This document shows, piece by piece, positions 24,879-62,212 of a DNA stretch of 64,000 bases (within the stretch, counting starts at the first letter, position 1; every line of letters begins with the position of its first letter). The notes below the pieces were generated by a model. That model was not told the origin of the DNA and searched no databases. It worked only from the letters and a program-made list of their open reading frames with translations. The position numbers and the translations under genes were made by a program. Source of the DNA: Nymphaea colorata (lineage: Eukaryota > Streptophyta > Magnoliopsida > Nymphaeales > Nymphaeaceae); contig NC_045151.1 of the NCBI RefSeq assembly GCF_008831285.2, forward strand, positions 6,275,682-6,339,681, given 5' to 3'.

Positions 24879-27350
24879 ATGAGATCTCTGGGCCTTGTTT
24901 CAGTTGCCATTTTCTCCTTCATCCTGATCACTTCTGGAGAAGCCAAAATCAACCCTGTTCTGATAGCCTGTGGCCGGAATTCGAGCGTCACCATCGCTGG
25001 GAAAACATGGATTTCGGACTCGTCGATGCAGAATTTTACAGTAAGCTCCCAAGGTATTGCCGCTTCGACGCTTGCTCTTAGCGAGAATTCAAGTTATTTT
25101 GATCTGTACAGGACTGCTAGGATTTTCACTGTTCCTGCAAATTACACCATTAATGTTGTCGCTGGAAGTTATTTCCTTAGACTTCATTTTTCCCCCTTCA
25201 CATTTCTGAACTTCAGTGCGAACGAGTCGTCTTTTGAAGTTACGTCAAACAATGTCAAGTTGGTTTCTAGATTTAGTCCTTCTGGGGAACTCAACAGAAG
25301 GAATTCATACTTGCAGAATGAGGGTAAGAGTTCAAACGTCACTTATTTGGTTAAGGAGTACGTTTTGACTGTGGAATCTTCCGAACTCTCTGTGGCTTTC
25401 GTTCCTGCAAGTGGGTCTTTTGTATTTGTAAATGCAATCGAGGTCATTTCAGTCATGACCGACCTCTTTAACCAGTCTGCTACTGAAGTAGCCAGTGGAA
25501 CCACAAAGAACAGTTTATCGGAATTGAATGGTTTCAATCTAGAAACCATGTATAGGTTGAACGTGGGAGGGCCTGAGATTACACCATCACAAGACGCTGA
25601 TCTTATGAGAGATTGGAAAACAGATTCAGACTACATGTTTTTGGCCAATGCTGCCTCTCCGGTGTTCAACTCTTCAAATATTAGCTACTCGAATCCAAAT
25701 AATTCATTCATAGCACCATTACTGGTCTATGAATCAGCAAGAACAATGTCCAACAATGAAGTTGCACTGAAGAGGTTCAACATGTCATGGAAATTCCTGG
25801 TGGACACAGACTTTGATTACTTGATCAGATTGCACTTCTGTGAATTTAACTACAATATGTCACGGCAGAGGATCTTCAGAATATATATAAACAACAGAAC
25901 TGCCTCTAACAATTTTGATGTGATTGCTCGAGCTGGCGGAGATAACAAGGCTTACCATGAAGACTATCTTGATTCATTGTCATCACAGACAAACACGATT
26001 TGGGTCCAGCTTGGTCCTGAAACAGCAGCTGGGGCTTTGGTTACTGATGCAATTCTTAATGGCCTTGAAATCTTCAAGTTAAGCCGAAATGGGAATCTGG
26101 CAAGGCCAATTGAGAAGAGTGGTGCAACTGCTGGAGACTCGGAAAACAAGAGTTCAAAAAGCAAAATACTCTGGGCAGCCACTGGATCAGGAATTGCAGC
26201 CATCACCATTTTATCAGCATTCTCTTCAATGTTTTTCTGTGTCTATTACCGAAGAAAAGCAGACCCAGTCAAGGACCCATCTCCTAATTGGCGGCCTCTT
26301 GTTCATTATAATCCTATTAGTAGCATTATGGATGTGAAACAACCAAGGACTCTAGCAAATCCAAATGGATCGAATAGCTTATCAAGGCTGGGGAAGAGGT
26401 TCTCAATCTTGGAGATCAGAACAGCAACTCAGAATTTTGATGAGTCACTTGTGATTGGAGTTGGTGGTTTCGGCAAGGTTTATAAGGGAAAGATCGATAG
26501 TGGAGCTCCTGTTGCTATAAAGAGAGCTAATTCACACTCTGAACAGGGCCTGAATGAGTTCGAAACAGAGATTGATATGTTATCCAAGCTCAGGCATAGG
26601 CACCTTGTTGCAATAATTGGATTTTGTGACGAACATGATGAGATGATTTTGGTTTATGAATACATGGCAAATGGAACTCTGAGAAATCATTTATTTGGAG
26701 GTGACCTTCCTGCATTATCATGGAAACAAAGAATTGATATTTGTATAGGAGCTGCTCGTGGACTTCATTACCTTCATACTGGTTTAGAGAGGAGTATAAT
26801 TCATAGGGATGTTAAGACAACGAATATACTCCTGGATGAGAACTTTGAAGCAAAGGTTGCAGATTTTGGGCTTTCAAAAACAGGACCTTCGTTGGAGCAT
26901 ACACATGTTAGCACAGCTGTTAAAGGTAGTTTTGGTTATCTTGATCCTGAGTATTATCGGCGGCAACAGTTGACTGAGAAATCAGATGTGTATTCATTTG
27001 GTGTTGTACTATTTGAGGTTGTTTGTGCAAGGCCAGTTATAAATCCAACTTTGCCAAAAGAACAGATCAATCTTGCTGAATGGGCAATCCATTGCCAGCG
27101 GCAAGGGCTTCTCGAACAGATTGTTGACCCTCGGTTAAAAGGGAAGTTCAGGCCAGAATCCTTAAAGAAGTATGCTGAAATTGCTGAGAAATGCCTAGCT
27201 GATGAAGGGAAGAAGAGGCCCACAATGGGTGAGGTTTTATGCAGTTTGGAGAACGTTTTGCTACTGGAGCGATTGGCTGAAGTGGATGTGGACCCAACAA
27301 TCCCTGCTGAAGCTCACGGCAAGGTAGATGAAGCAGAAAATGAAGACTAG
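24879..27350 (+). CDS. CrRLK1L-family malectin-like receptor protein kinase
   Basis: This intact, intronless frame of 823 codons is the usual length and gene structure for CrRLK1L (FERONIA/THESEUS/HERK-type) receptors, plasma-membrane serine/threonine kinases that sense cell-wall state and RALF peptides. Residues 1-22 form a signal peptide (MRSLGLVSVAIFSFILITSG). Residues about 27-405 are the malectin-like ectodomain, with many N-glycosylation sites and the family words SYFLRLHF and LIRLHFCEF. Residues about 431-458 are the membrane span. The kinase domain follows from about 515 to 795, with glycine loop GVGGFGKVYKG, VAIKR with Lys548, HRDVKTTN with Asp644, DFG with Asp662, and the family signature HVSTAVKGSFGYLDPEYYRRQQL. 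All catalytic residues are present, so it should be active. The closest relatives I recall are the HERK1/At5g59700/CVY1 side of the family, but I would not assign a gene name. A CT-rich leader precedes it. Confidence 0.95.
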   Translation: MRSLGLVSVAIFSFILITSGEAKINPVLIACGRNSSVTIAGKTWISDSSMQNFTVSSQGIAASTLALSENSSYFDLYRTARIFTVPANYTINVVAGSYFLRLHFSPFTFLNFSANESSFEVTSNNVKLVSRFSPSGELNRRNSYLQNEGKSSNVTYLVKEYVLTVESSELSVAFVPASGSFVFVNAIEVISVMTDLFNQSATEVASGTTKNSLSELNGFNLETMYRLNVGGPEITPSQDADLMRDWKTDSDYMFLANAASPVFNSSNISYSNPNNSFIAPLLVYESARTMSNNEVALKRFNMSWKFLVDTDFDYLIRLHFCEFNYNMSRQRIFRIYINNRTASNNFDVIARAGGDNKAYHEDYLDSLSSQTNTIWVQLGPETAAGALVTDAILNGLEIFKLSRNGNLARPIEKSGATAGDSENKSSKSKILWAATGSGIAAITILSAFSSMFFCVYYRRKADPVKDPSPNWRPLVHYNPISSIMDVKQPRTLANPNGSNSLSRLGKRFSILEIRTATQNFDESLVIGVGGFGKVYKGKIDSGAPVAIKRANSHSEQGLNEFETEIDMLSKLRHRHLVAIIGFCDEHDEMILVYEYMANGTLRNHLFGGDLPALSWKQRIDICIGAARGLHYLHTGLERSIIHRDVKTTNILLDENFEAKVADFGLSKTGPSLEHTHVSTAVKGSFGYLDPEYYRRQQLTEKSDVYSFGVVLFEVVCARPVINPTLPKEQINLAEWAIHCQRQGLLEQIVDPRLKGKFRPESLKKYAEIAEKCLADEGKKRPTMGEVLCSLENVLLLERLAEVDVDPTIPAEAHGKVDEAENED

Positions 27351-28640
27351 AATCTATATGTAGGGTATCTTTTTCCTTTTCAGTTCCTTTTGTCGGTGTC
27401 TTTTTTTACGCCAATAGTTCCTAACTGGAAAATATACATAGGTCGACCATGTCTGGTGGTGATATCTAAAGAGCTCTATTGCTCAAAGATGGGATAACAT
27501 GTATTGTCTAATTCATTTTGGTTGAATACCACTGTTATTCATTGTTTTGTGTATTACTAGTTTCCGAAATTCAAAGTAACATCTGTTCCATGACCTTTTT
27601 TTTTTTTTTATTAAAGTTTCATACTTAAAGCAGGATCCAGTGCTTAAACAAAAAAACTAGCGTCCTTCTCTTCCTTCGCTGTTTTATGTAATCAACCTTC
27701 CTGTTTTGCAGATAAATATCTTAGATGTGGTTTGATGTCATAATCTCTATTTTGCTATTAAGCACATTTATCTTTTCAGACATTCTTCTCAAATTGTCAA
27801 TTTCTATGTCTTGGTATTTCCATTTCCATTTCATATGGCTTGATGCTTAACAATATCCTGAAAAGTGAGTTGATATGTAGGTACATCTTTTGGAATTTCA
27901 TCTATATAAGCACATCAACAATTGATTGGGATATGTTGGCAATTTATGAGATATTTGGTTTCTAATTCAAAAAACATCTTATTCCTCCTTTTCTTTTCTC
28001 CTTTTATTACTGTGAATTAATGCTTTGCATCTCACTCTTTGTTTGTTTAATTGTGTTTGATCAGTTGGTTCATTTCACTTTTTATTTGTGTCCCTGCTGT
28101 AGTTTGAATGGAATGTGAAACCCATTTGGAGATACAGTTGTTCGCATGTACTTTTGCTTTCATCCGCTGTTCATTGCAGTGCGTCCCTGCTGTAGTTTGG
28201 ATGAATGTGATTCCCAGAATCCCATTTGGAGATACAGTGGTTCCATGTACATTTGCTTTCATCAGTTGCATGGTTTTCATTTTCGTACATGTTAGCTCCT
28301 TTAAAGTTTTTTTTGTTTTTTGTTACTAGGCTTGCTTGTGGAGGGTTATGCTTGCTGCTCTGTGTGTGTGTGTGTCTGCGTGTGATGGGAAAGTGTGTAT
28401 CATAATCCATATTGATCAAGCCAATAGATGTACTGTATTGTAACATACCATAAGCATAAATATATTTATTTTTTAATTCAAAATAATAAAAAATGAAAAA
28501 TAGAAAAATAAATCAAGAAAAATGTATTTTATATAGAAAACATGTCGTACATAAATATAACATAATCATGATGTCATAAGCCATAACACATAAAGAAAAA
28601 AAAAAAATTAAAGTGTTATACATCACAAGATGAATTTATT
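27351..28640. other. 3' flank of the CrRLK1L gene and unassigned spacer
   Basis: The first few hundred bases probably include the 3' UTR, but I could not place a clear polyadenylation signal. A tandem duplication of about 93 bp follows. It starts TCCCTGCTGTAGTTTG at 28091 and again at 28184, both copies containing CCCATTTGGAGATACAGT and TTTGCTTTCATC. A short GT microsatellite (about 28360-28385) and an AT-rich tract close the stretch. No gene is recognised. Confidence 0.5.
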
Positions 28641-28649
28641 CAATCATCA

Positions 28650-30520
28650 ATGCAGACAACAAACAAAAATTATGAGTCAATATCCTCTTCATCTTTATTC
28701 TCATGATCATGATCATTTGCATTATCTTTTATCTTCACCGACATATGAAGGCTCTCCTACATGAGCATCCATTGCCCCCTTTAATATTCAACTGCTCAAG
28801 TTCTTTTTGTCAAATATAGCGGCTGGTTCTTCCTCAATCCATGAATCCAGCGCATTGAAGTTCTCAATGCTAATACAATAAAATTGAGGTCTATGCTTTC
28901 TTGCTGATTTTTTTATTTACCTAAAATAAATAGGAGAAAGATTGTGAATATATATTATAAAATGAGTGTATATAACTTATGAAAGAAGGTTATATTAGTT
29001 TATTACATTTGTCTCGGCCTCGTGTTATATTGTACATAAACAAGGTCATTCAACCTTTTATGTTTCAACATGTTCTTTTTGTTACAAATTTCTTGGAAAT
29101 ACTTTAATTCCTTCCATATCCACCACCACTGCACTTGGTTGATTGCAAAATTTCTAAGATTTGGGGAATCACTCTTAAATATATTGCAGGATTAATTTAT
29201 CAGCAAATAAATATTTAAAAATGCTATGAAAATAATAAATGAATAGCAAATAAAAGGTAAATTGAAATTTTCTATGTAATACTTGATCACATGGCTGTTA
29301 TGTTTCAAATTGTTATATTTCTTTCCATGTCACCTGCACAGTTATCATATGGTTCCATTTTATTATGGATAGCATTTTGTTCACTAGGTTCAATAACTAA
29401 TATTTCATAGCAAACAAAGCATGATCTCTCTGTCCTTTTTAAATGTGGGAGAAAATATGATGACAAAATTTAAATAATAACCTGCCGCGTGAAAAGTTTG
29501 ATGAAGACATGAAGTCGCCTAGTCCACATCTGGTCTATAATGTTCCATGCAAGAGTTTATAACTTTTCTTTTTCCCTTCATGTTGTCTTTAAACGCGTGG
29601 ATTTCATCCTTATCTCAGATTTGAAATCTGAGGATTAGATATCTACCGTTTGCTAAAACTGTGGACCTCACCATGAAATCCAGCCTCGGATCGGCCTAAT
29701 TTCTTCTTTTTGCTCTATTGACTGCTTCGCATATTTACCTCATGGAAAGCTTAGTCTTTCCAATCATCTCACTTGATGACTTTGATTAAAGATACAAATC
29801 TTAAACATCTTTATGCATGATTCCCAAAATTCTTTTCTTATTATAATATCCATAACTGCACAGGAATTTGTTTTGTGGGCATGTAAATATGCTGCCCATT
29901 CATCACTACAGAATATCTTCTTCAAATGATTTTTTTGCTTGACAACACTTTGCACAATCAAAACAATTGTACCAAATTTAGTTCGCGCATGTCAGGTCAA
30001 TTCAATTCCATATATAAACATTTTCATGAGACTTAAAATATACGCATGTTTTTTAATATATTTTGAGATATCTTGCATTGTTTGACAGTTGATTTTGTTT
30101 CACACATATTGCCAAGATCTTAAAACATGAGGTTCGCAGAATCGGCAGAGATCGACTTATTATCGACTAAACATCTCATATATGGCTTTGCATTATTCAT
30201 AATAAACTGTACAATATTCTCATTACTAACTTTCTGGACATCATCATAAAAAATATTACACAAAGTTTCAGCAGTGTTAGGAATGTTGACAAACTAAGAG
30301 CTTTCAAGAATATAATACCTTTAGTACAATATGCCAAAAAGTTCATTAATATTATTCAATGTGTATCAGTCCTTCCATCCACAATAATATTGCAGTGTTT
30401 TTTTCATCCTATTGTCAATCCATTACTATATGTCTTTACTTTTTCGTACGGTTGTATCAAGAATTTTACCTCTCAACTGATGATATGAAGACAGTTTATA
30501 CCCAAAACCTATAGAAGTAA
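28650..30520 (-). mobile_element. Decayed hAT-superfamily transposon (DUF659 / hAT dimerization type)
   Basis: Read on the minus strand from high to low, about 30110-30500 carries the DUF659-like region. It runs GYKLSSYHQLRGKIL, then a tryptophan-containing W-x-D segment, then a block ending NIVQFIMNNAKPY, which corresponds to the V-V-T-D-N-A-x-N-Y motif with the catalytic D lost. At 29764-29961 is LKKIFCSDEWAAY...EFWESCIKMFKI, the downstream helical block. At about 29015-29190 is the C-terminal hAT dimerization region, with LRNFAINQVQWWW and LKHKRLNDLVYVQYN. The acidic tail follows at 28650-28930. Stops and indels throughout show it is dead. Termini were not found. Confidence 0.75.
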
Positions 30521-32636
30521 TTATGTGTACCATAACTTGGACATAAAATGAGATAGTTGTATCAAAAGGAATACATACGTCATAAAATGATGTGACATGG
30601 ATTATAAGGTTCTGATTGATGAACTTGAATTCTAAGATGATGTATCATGCATGCATCTTGTAAGAACTTGGCTTGATTATGTGCTTTGTGAAGCATTAGG
30701 TAGAATTTGGAACTTCAATTCTCAGGACTTGGGCGTTGCCGTTTGTAAATATTAATATGTTGTTTGTGGGTCCCTGAGGGGGTGGGCGCAACAGTCGGGG
30801 CAGGAGCTTGTAGGCAGTCAGTTCTCTTTTTAAATCCTTAAGGTGTCAAATCTCTGTGCTGCACAGAGCACCTATCTTAGTGAAATTAAAGAATTTGGGT
30901 CTGATTCTTATCATTGGACATAGTCAAGATGCAAAGTAGATTCAAACTTTCCTTAATCCTCAATGGTCTACATTTAATTTCCAAAGTCATTCCAGTGTAT
31001 CAGGTCATTCATTTCAGGTTTTAGAATGAATTTTTCAAAAGTTGATTTTAAACCAATTCTCAAAGTAAAACTTAATTCCACTAATATCTTGAAACACCTT
31101 TTTTCAAATATGTTTTCAAATGCTCCATTTCAGGCTTAATGATGAAGTTCATACCCGAAGGTCTCAAACCAATTTTCATTTTCGAAAATATTTTCAAATT
31201 ATTCATTTTCATGCCCTAATGATGAGGATCCAACCGTAGGATCCAGACTTGAAGGTCTAAATTCTAAACTTACTTACAAAATTAGTTGAGCCTTTTCCAC
31301 ATGCACTTCTGAAAATCTTCATTTATTTTCAAATAATCTTTTGACAAATTCCTCTTTATTCAAATATCTTTCTCAAATCAATTAGGAGTTTTTTGTGAAG
31401 TATATTACTTAAATCATCTTCAAATAATTTTCAAATGTTTCCTTTTCCATGAGTTAAGGGTTCTTTTAATAACTTAACAAAATCACTCGGAACTCTTCAT
31501 TTAAACAAAAATTCTTTACAATTTTGTTACTGGAAGGGCTCTTTCTTCGGTTCCTTCAAATCATAATAAGGAGTTACCAAGATTTTCACTTGCATGTACT
31601 GTTTTCAAAATCCACAGCTTTCAAATAAGTCATGCTATTCCATTCTTGCACTTAGGTTTTAGGGCAATAATTAGATATTCATTTTTTTTTTAATCTAATA
31701 TCTCCCTGTAAAGGCGTTAGAAACGGCTAAAACTCATATTAATACAGCATGTCTTACCACCTAATTTTTTCCTCCAAAGTTTAACAATAAAAGAGATTAT
31801 AATACTAAAAAAATGGGAAATTGTCGAAATTTAGCCCCTGCAAACCGATCATGGCGACTGCAAAGGAACCTATCTTATTGTCAAAAAAAAAAAAAAAGGT
31901 AATTGTCAAAATATGGTATCATGATGACATCTGCAACATCTTGCAGTTCATCCTAGCAAGGTCTTATCACATATTTGCAAAGCTTGGATATCAGCAATTT
32001 AATACTTCAACCGCATTCAATTGCGCCATTCATCACCTTCTTACTGGGAATACAACCACTCAAGTTTCAGTTTCTCAATCCAAACAGTGTTATGCACTCC
32101 TCCTTGCAGCAACGCATAGGTTTCCTTCACCGGCCATATGCGGTGCTGCCCATACCCAATTTACATGCATAGGATATAAACACAGGACACTTTCGGGCAT
32201 GGCGGACTTGACCTGCCAAGTAGATGCCATTTGTGCTTAACCAATAAGGATTGTACTGAACACCTTTTTTTGGACCTACCTTACCTCTTTCACTCAGTAA
32301 GTATAGTGCCCTGAACCAGTCTATCAACTGCATCTCATTGTTTCGAAATCTACCGCTCATTTTGAGGTGTGGCAAAGCTTGGATGATTGTTTGGAGCAAC
32401 CTATCTAATTCATCTTAAGGTGACTTATTTGAGGTTTTTTTTTTATGCAGCCATCTAATGAAATCTTCCACCTGATCTAGTTTCTCCTCTCCACGCCGTG
32501 ACTCATGTAACCTTGTGTTGGCTTTTCTTGCTACCCAGCTGTGGCATGGTTTTGACTTGCTCCACTTCTGGTGGTCCATGACTGCATGAAACGTTGTTAT
32601 CCTCTCTCTCTCTCTCTCTCCTCTCTCTCCTCTCTC

Positions 32637-32677
<41 letters not shown>

Positions 32678-33540
32678 ATGCAACTAAACTAATCGGGCTA
32701 GTAGGTTATAGGATGGGTATGCTCCCTTTTCGATTCCAAGAACACTGACATCATTGAGAGCTGTTCTTTTTATTGTTAAATTTTCTTTCTTTGGAATGCA
32801 CATCAATAAAAAATCATAAGAATTCATCATTCAATCCCTTGATGTCATGCAACTATTAATTTATGAGAGAGAAATTTTCTGGCATTCCATGTGCTTGTGG
32901 GTTCCACCCACATTGGCCGGTGGGACCCAACCTTTCATTTCGCTGCATTCTAAAGGCCGAGTAGCACAAAAAGCAGTCTTAATATACAGGTATCCCAAGT
33001 TTTAGGTTGTGTTTGATAGCCTTTCAGGTAAAGCAATTTACAATAGTGTAAACTTCAAGTAGGTTGCATTTAAATATTAAAACATGCTGGTTTGGATGCT
33101 ATAGAGAACCTGATAGAATGTTCGGGTTGAACATGTGCCCTCCTGGTTCCTGGCTCACTTCAAAAAAAATTAAAAGGATTTACATGTAAGTTTTAAAAAA
33201 TTTTATTTATTTTATATAAAAGTTTTAAAAAATAATATTTTATCTGGTATCAAAATTTAAAAACTTTAATTTAACCAAAAGCTTTTGACTCTGCCAATAA
33301 AACAGCAGATTGGGGTCAATACACATGTTCAGCCCGAACACATGTCGACTTAACTCAAGGGTCAGTACACATGTTCAGCCCAAACACATGGAGTGTGGAC
33401 TTCATTCAAATTGGTTAAAGGTATTGAGTTGGGAGAACATAGCAGATCGACATGTTTCGATTTCAGATCAGTTGCACTTAAAGCGTTTGGACTGTTTGTC
33501 TAACAACTCTCATCGCTAGACAAGACCTTACGTCTGGTTT
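30521..33540. other. Unassigned spacer upstream of HIBADH
   Basis: No gene is supported. Contents are AT-rich DNA with runs of ATTTTCAAAT-type words (31000-31650), a (CT)n(AT)n microsatellite (32601-32676), and a possible small transposon end. TGTTCGGGTTGAACATGTG at about 33119 is mirrored by CACATGTTCAGCCCGAACA near 33322 and repeated near 33370. The frames at 31821-32240 (+) and 32127-32399 (-) overlap each other and match no family I know. Confidence 0.4.
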
Positions 33541-33639
33541 GAATTAACGTTGGGGAGATGGTGAGTGGCCTGACTTCAATTTTATGGGAAGTGCAATGTT
33601 CCTACATGCCAAATGTATGTAGCGTCCAACCTCTTCTTC

Positions 33640-33769
33640 TTTTGCCTCGCTCTGTTGCGTCCCTCTCTTCTTCCTTCTCTTCTCCCTCTCTCTCTCTCTC
33701 ATTTGGACGTTTACAAGGTAGGAGGTTGGTTGGCTTAGCGTCTGCAGCCTCTGCAACTAAAACATAGGA
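33640..33769 (+). promoter_or_regulatory. CT-rich probable 5' leader of HIBADH
   Basis: A pyrimidine-rich stretch with (TC)n at about 33687-33701 lies directly upstream of the chosen ATG at 33770, a common plant 5'-leader arrangement. An upstream in-frame alternative is not available, because a stop (TAG) sits at 33765-33767, immediately before the ATG. Confidence 0.4.
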
Positions 33770-60498
<26,729 letters not shown>

Positions 60499-60919
60499 GA
60501 GAGCATTCACAAAGATTACACCAGGTTTCTGCAACACTTCATTCAACTTAAGAATTATTAGTGTTAATAGTAGGCTTTCCGATGTGCATTGTAATTATAT
60601 GCTGAATGATACCATCTTCCTGTATGCCTTCATCCTATCTCATAAATGCGTGCAATGGCTATTTAAGGCAATGTTTCATGGACACCAATACGAGTTGCTT
60701 CTCGTGTCAGACACTTTATATGAATGTTAAACACGGCAGAAATAGTGTGAGGGAACGGTAGTAGCTCAGTCCCTGTTTTTTTTTTCATTATTTGATGAAA
60801 AAAGGAAGGGACGCCTTCGTTTTGTAAATTAAAAGGCATAAGAAATGTTAGTATTTGTATCAGTGTCCAAGTGAAGCACGAAAATTTCATGCCTGCATCT
60901 AACGGTTCTTTTAGCATGT

Positions 60920-60925
60920 AATAAA
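60920..60925 (+). terminator. Likely polyadenylation signal of HIBADH
   Basis: A canonical AATAAA lies about 420 bases after the HIBADH stop codon, in an AT-rich context. It is the best candidate near-upstream element. Plant signals are variable, so an earlier site is possible. Confidence 0.4.
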
Positions 60926-60949
60926 AACTCATTTGCAGCATAGCTCCAT

Positions 60950-62212
60950 ATAGATCTATCAGAAACCTAACTTCTCTGAGTTAGGTTAATGCATGTAAAC
61001 CTAGTCATCAAGCCTTATTTGAACCTGACCTATTTACATCTTTATGTCCCTAAACGGATGAAAGGAAATGTGTCCAATCTAGAACTCCTCAGCCACGGGG
61101 AACGATGAAAAGGAGGATGAGAATGGTGGTGAGTCTCGGGTGTGCCCGGTACCTAGAAATGAGTGGGAACGAATTCAGAAGCATGAATTTGAGTAGAAAC
61201 ATCTTCAACCACAAATGGAGAATGTCGAGGTATTCACCATCTACTCCACTTCTCATTAATTTCATCTCCATCTCAGCCTAGGATAAATCCTTGAAAATAA
61301 AACTGCTCAAAGAAGAGGCACTTCTCCATCTCCAGCGAAAAGATGACCGTCAAGGTTGAGAATAGGTCAGGCATTTAAAAACAAACTGCCGGCACTAAAG
61401 GATAGGATCTCTGGCGCTAGCAGATGTAGAACTCAGGATGTTTATCGCTGTTGTAAATCTCTGGTCGCTCCTTATTTACTCTCGGTTGTCTCATCTCCAG
61501 GGAACAAAATAGTAAAAACAAAAGGGAACATGAATATCCCCACTGGGATCACTCTTTTGGCTGCCAACATAAGAACAGAGACAAGGAGTGACGTGAAGGG
61601 CGTCAATGAAGCCCAATAGTGGCTTATAACACCTTGAGTACCATCAACTGGCTGAAACAAGTTAAAATTTTCACCTGAAACTAACAGGATACAAACCACA
61701 ATTGCCCAGTTGCTCAAGAGGAGGGTTTCACAAAACGTGTAAAACCTTTTTCAAGACAGTCCAAACCAGCAGTTTGACCTGTATAAAGATTATATAGATT
61801 TAGTTGCCAATCTCACCAAAGTAGGAAAAAAATACGGGCTGTCGGAAAGCATTTCCTTTCTAAAAGGATTTCAAGCAATAACTGGATTACTTTTTTAAAA
61901 TTTCAGAACATTTCGGGCTGTGACGCCCACACATTCTCATTTCCTGTTAAATAGATTAGCAGAAAGATCGGTGAATCAAACTTCACCTGATTCCATGCCT
62001 AGTTTCAATCGTGATATTGAACAAAAACTGGCCTCCCATATTCCATATTCTTTTCACCATATTCACAATCTTAAAACATCGATGCTGTCTAATTCTCAGG
62101 AGGCCCATTGATCTTTGCTTCACAACCATCAATGACGATAACTGCAGACAAATTAAACTTACAGAAAGATTGAACTAAACTACACACTACACATGTTCAT
62201 AAAGATGCTCAT
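60950..62212. other. Convergent spacer between HIBADH and GHR1
   Basis: No gene is recognised here. The part next to 62213 presumably includes the 3' UTR of the minus-strand GHR1 gene. Overlapping frames at 61356-61619 (+) and 61472-61717 (-) match no family I know. Confidence 0.4.

Noticed and set aside
31821-32399. 139-codon (+) and 90-codon (-) open frames as a small gene
   Set aside because: They overlap antisense, match no known family, and show no splice or promoter context.
61356-61717. Frames between HIBADH and GHR1 as a separate gene
   Set aside because: Overlapping antisense frames without recognisable motifs in a short convergent spacer.
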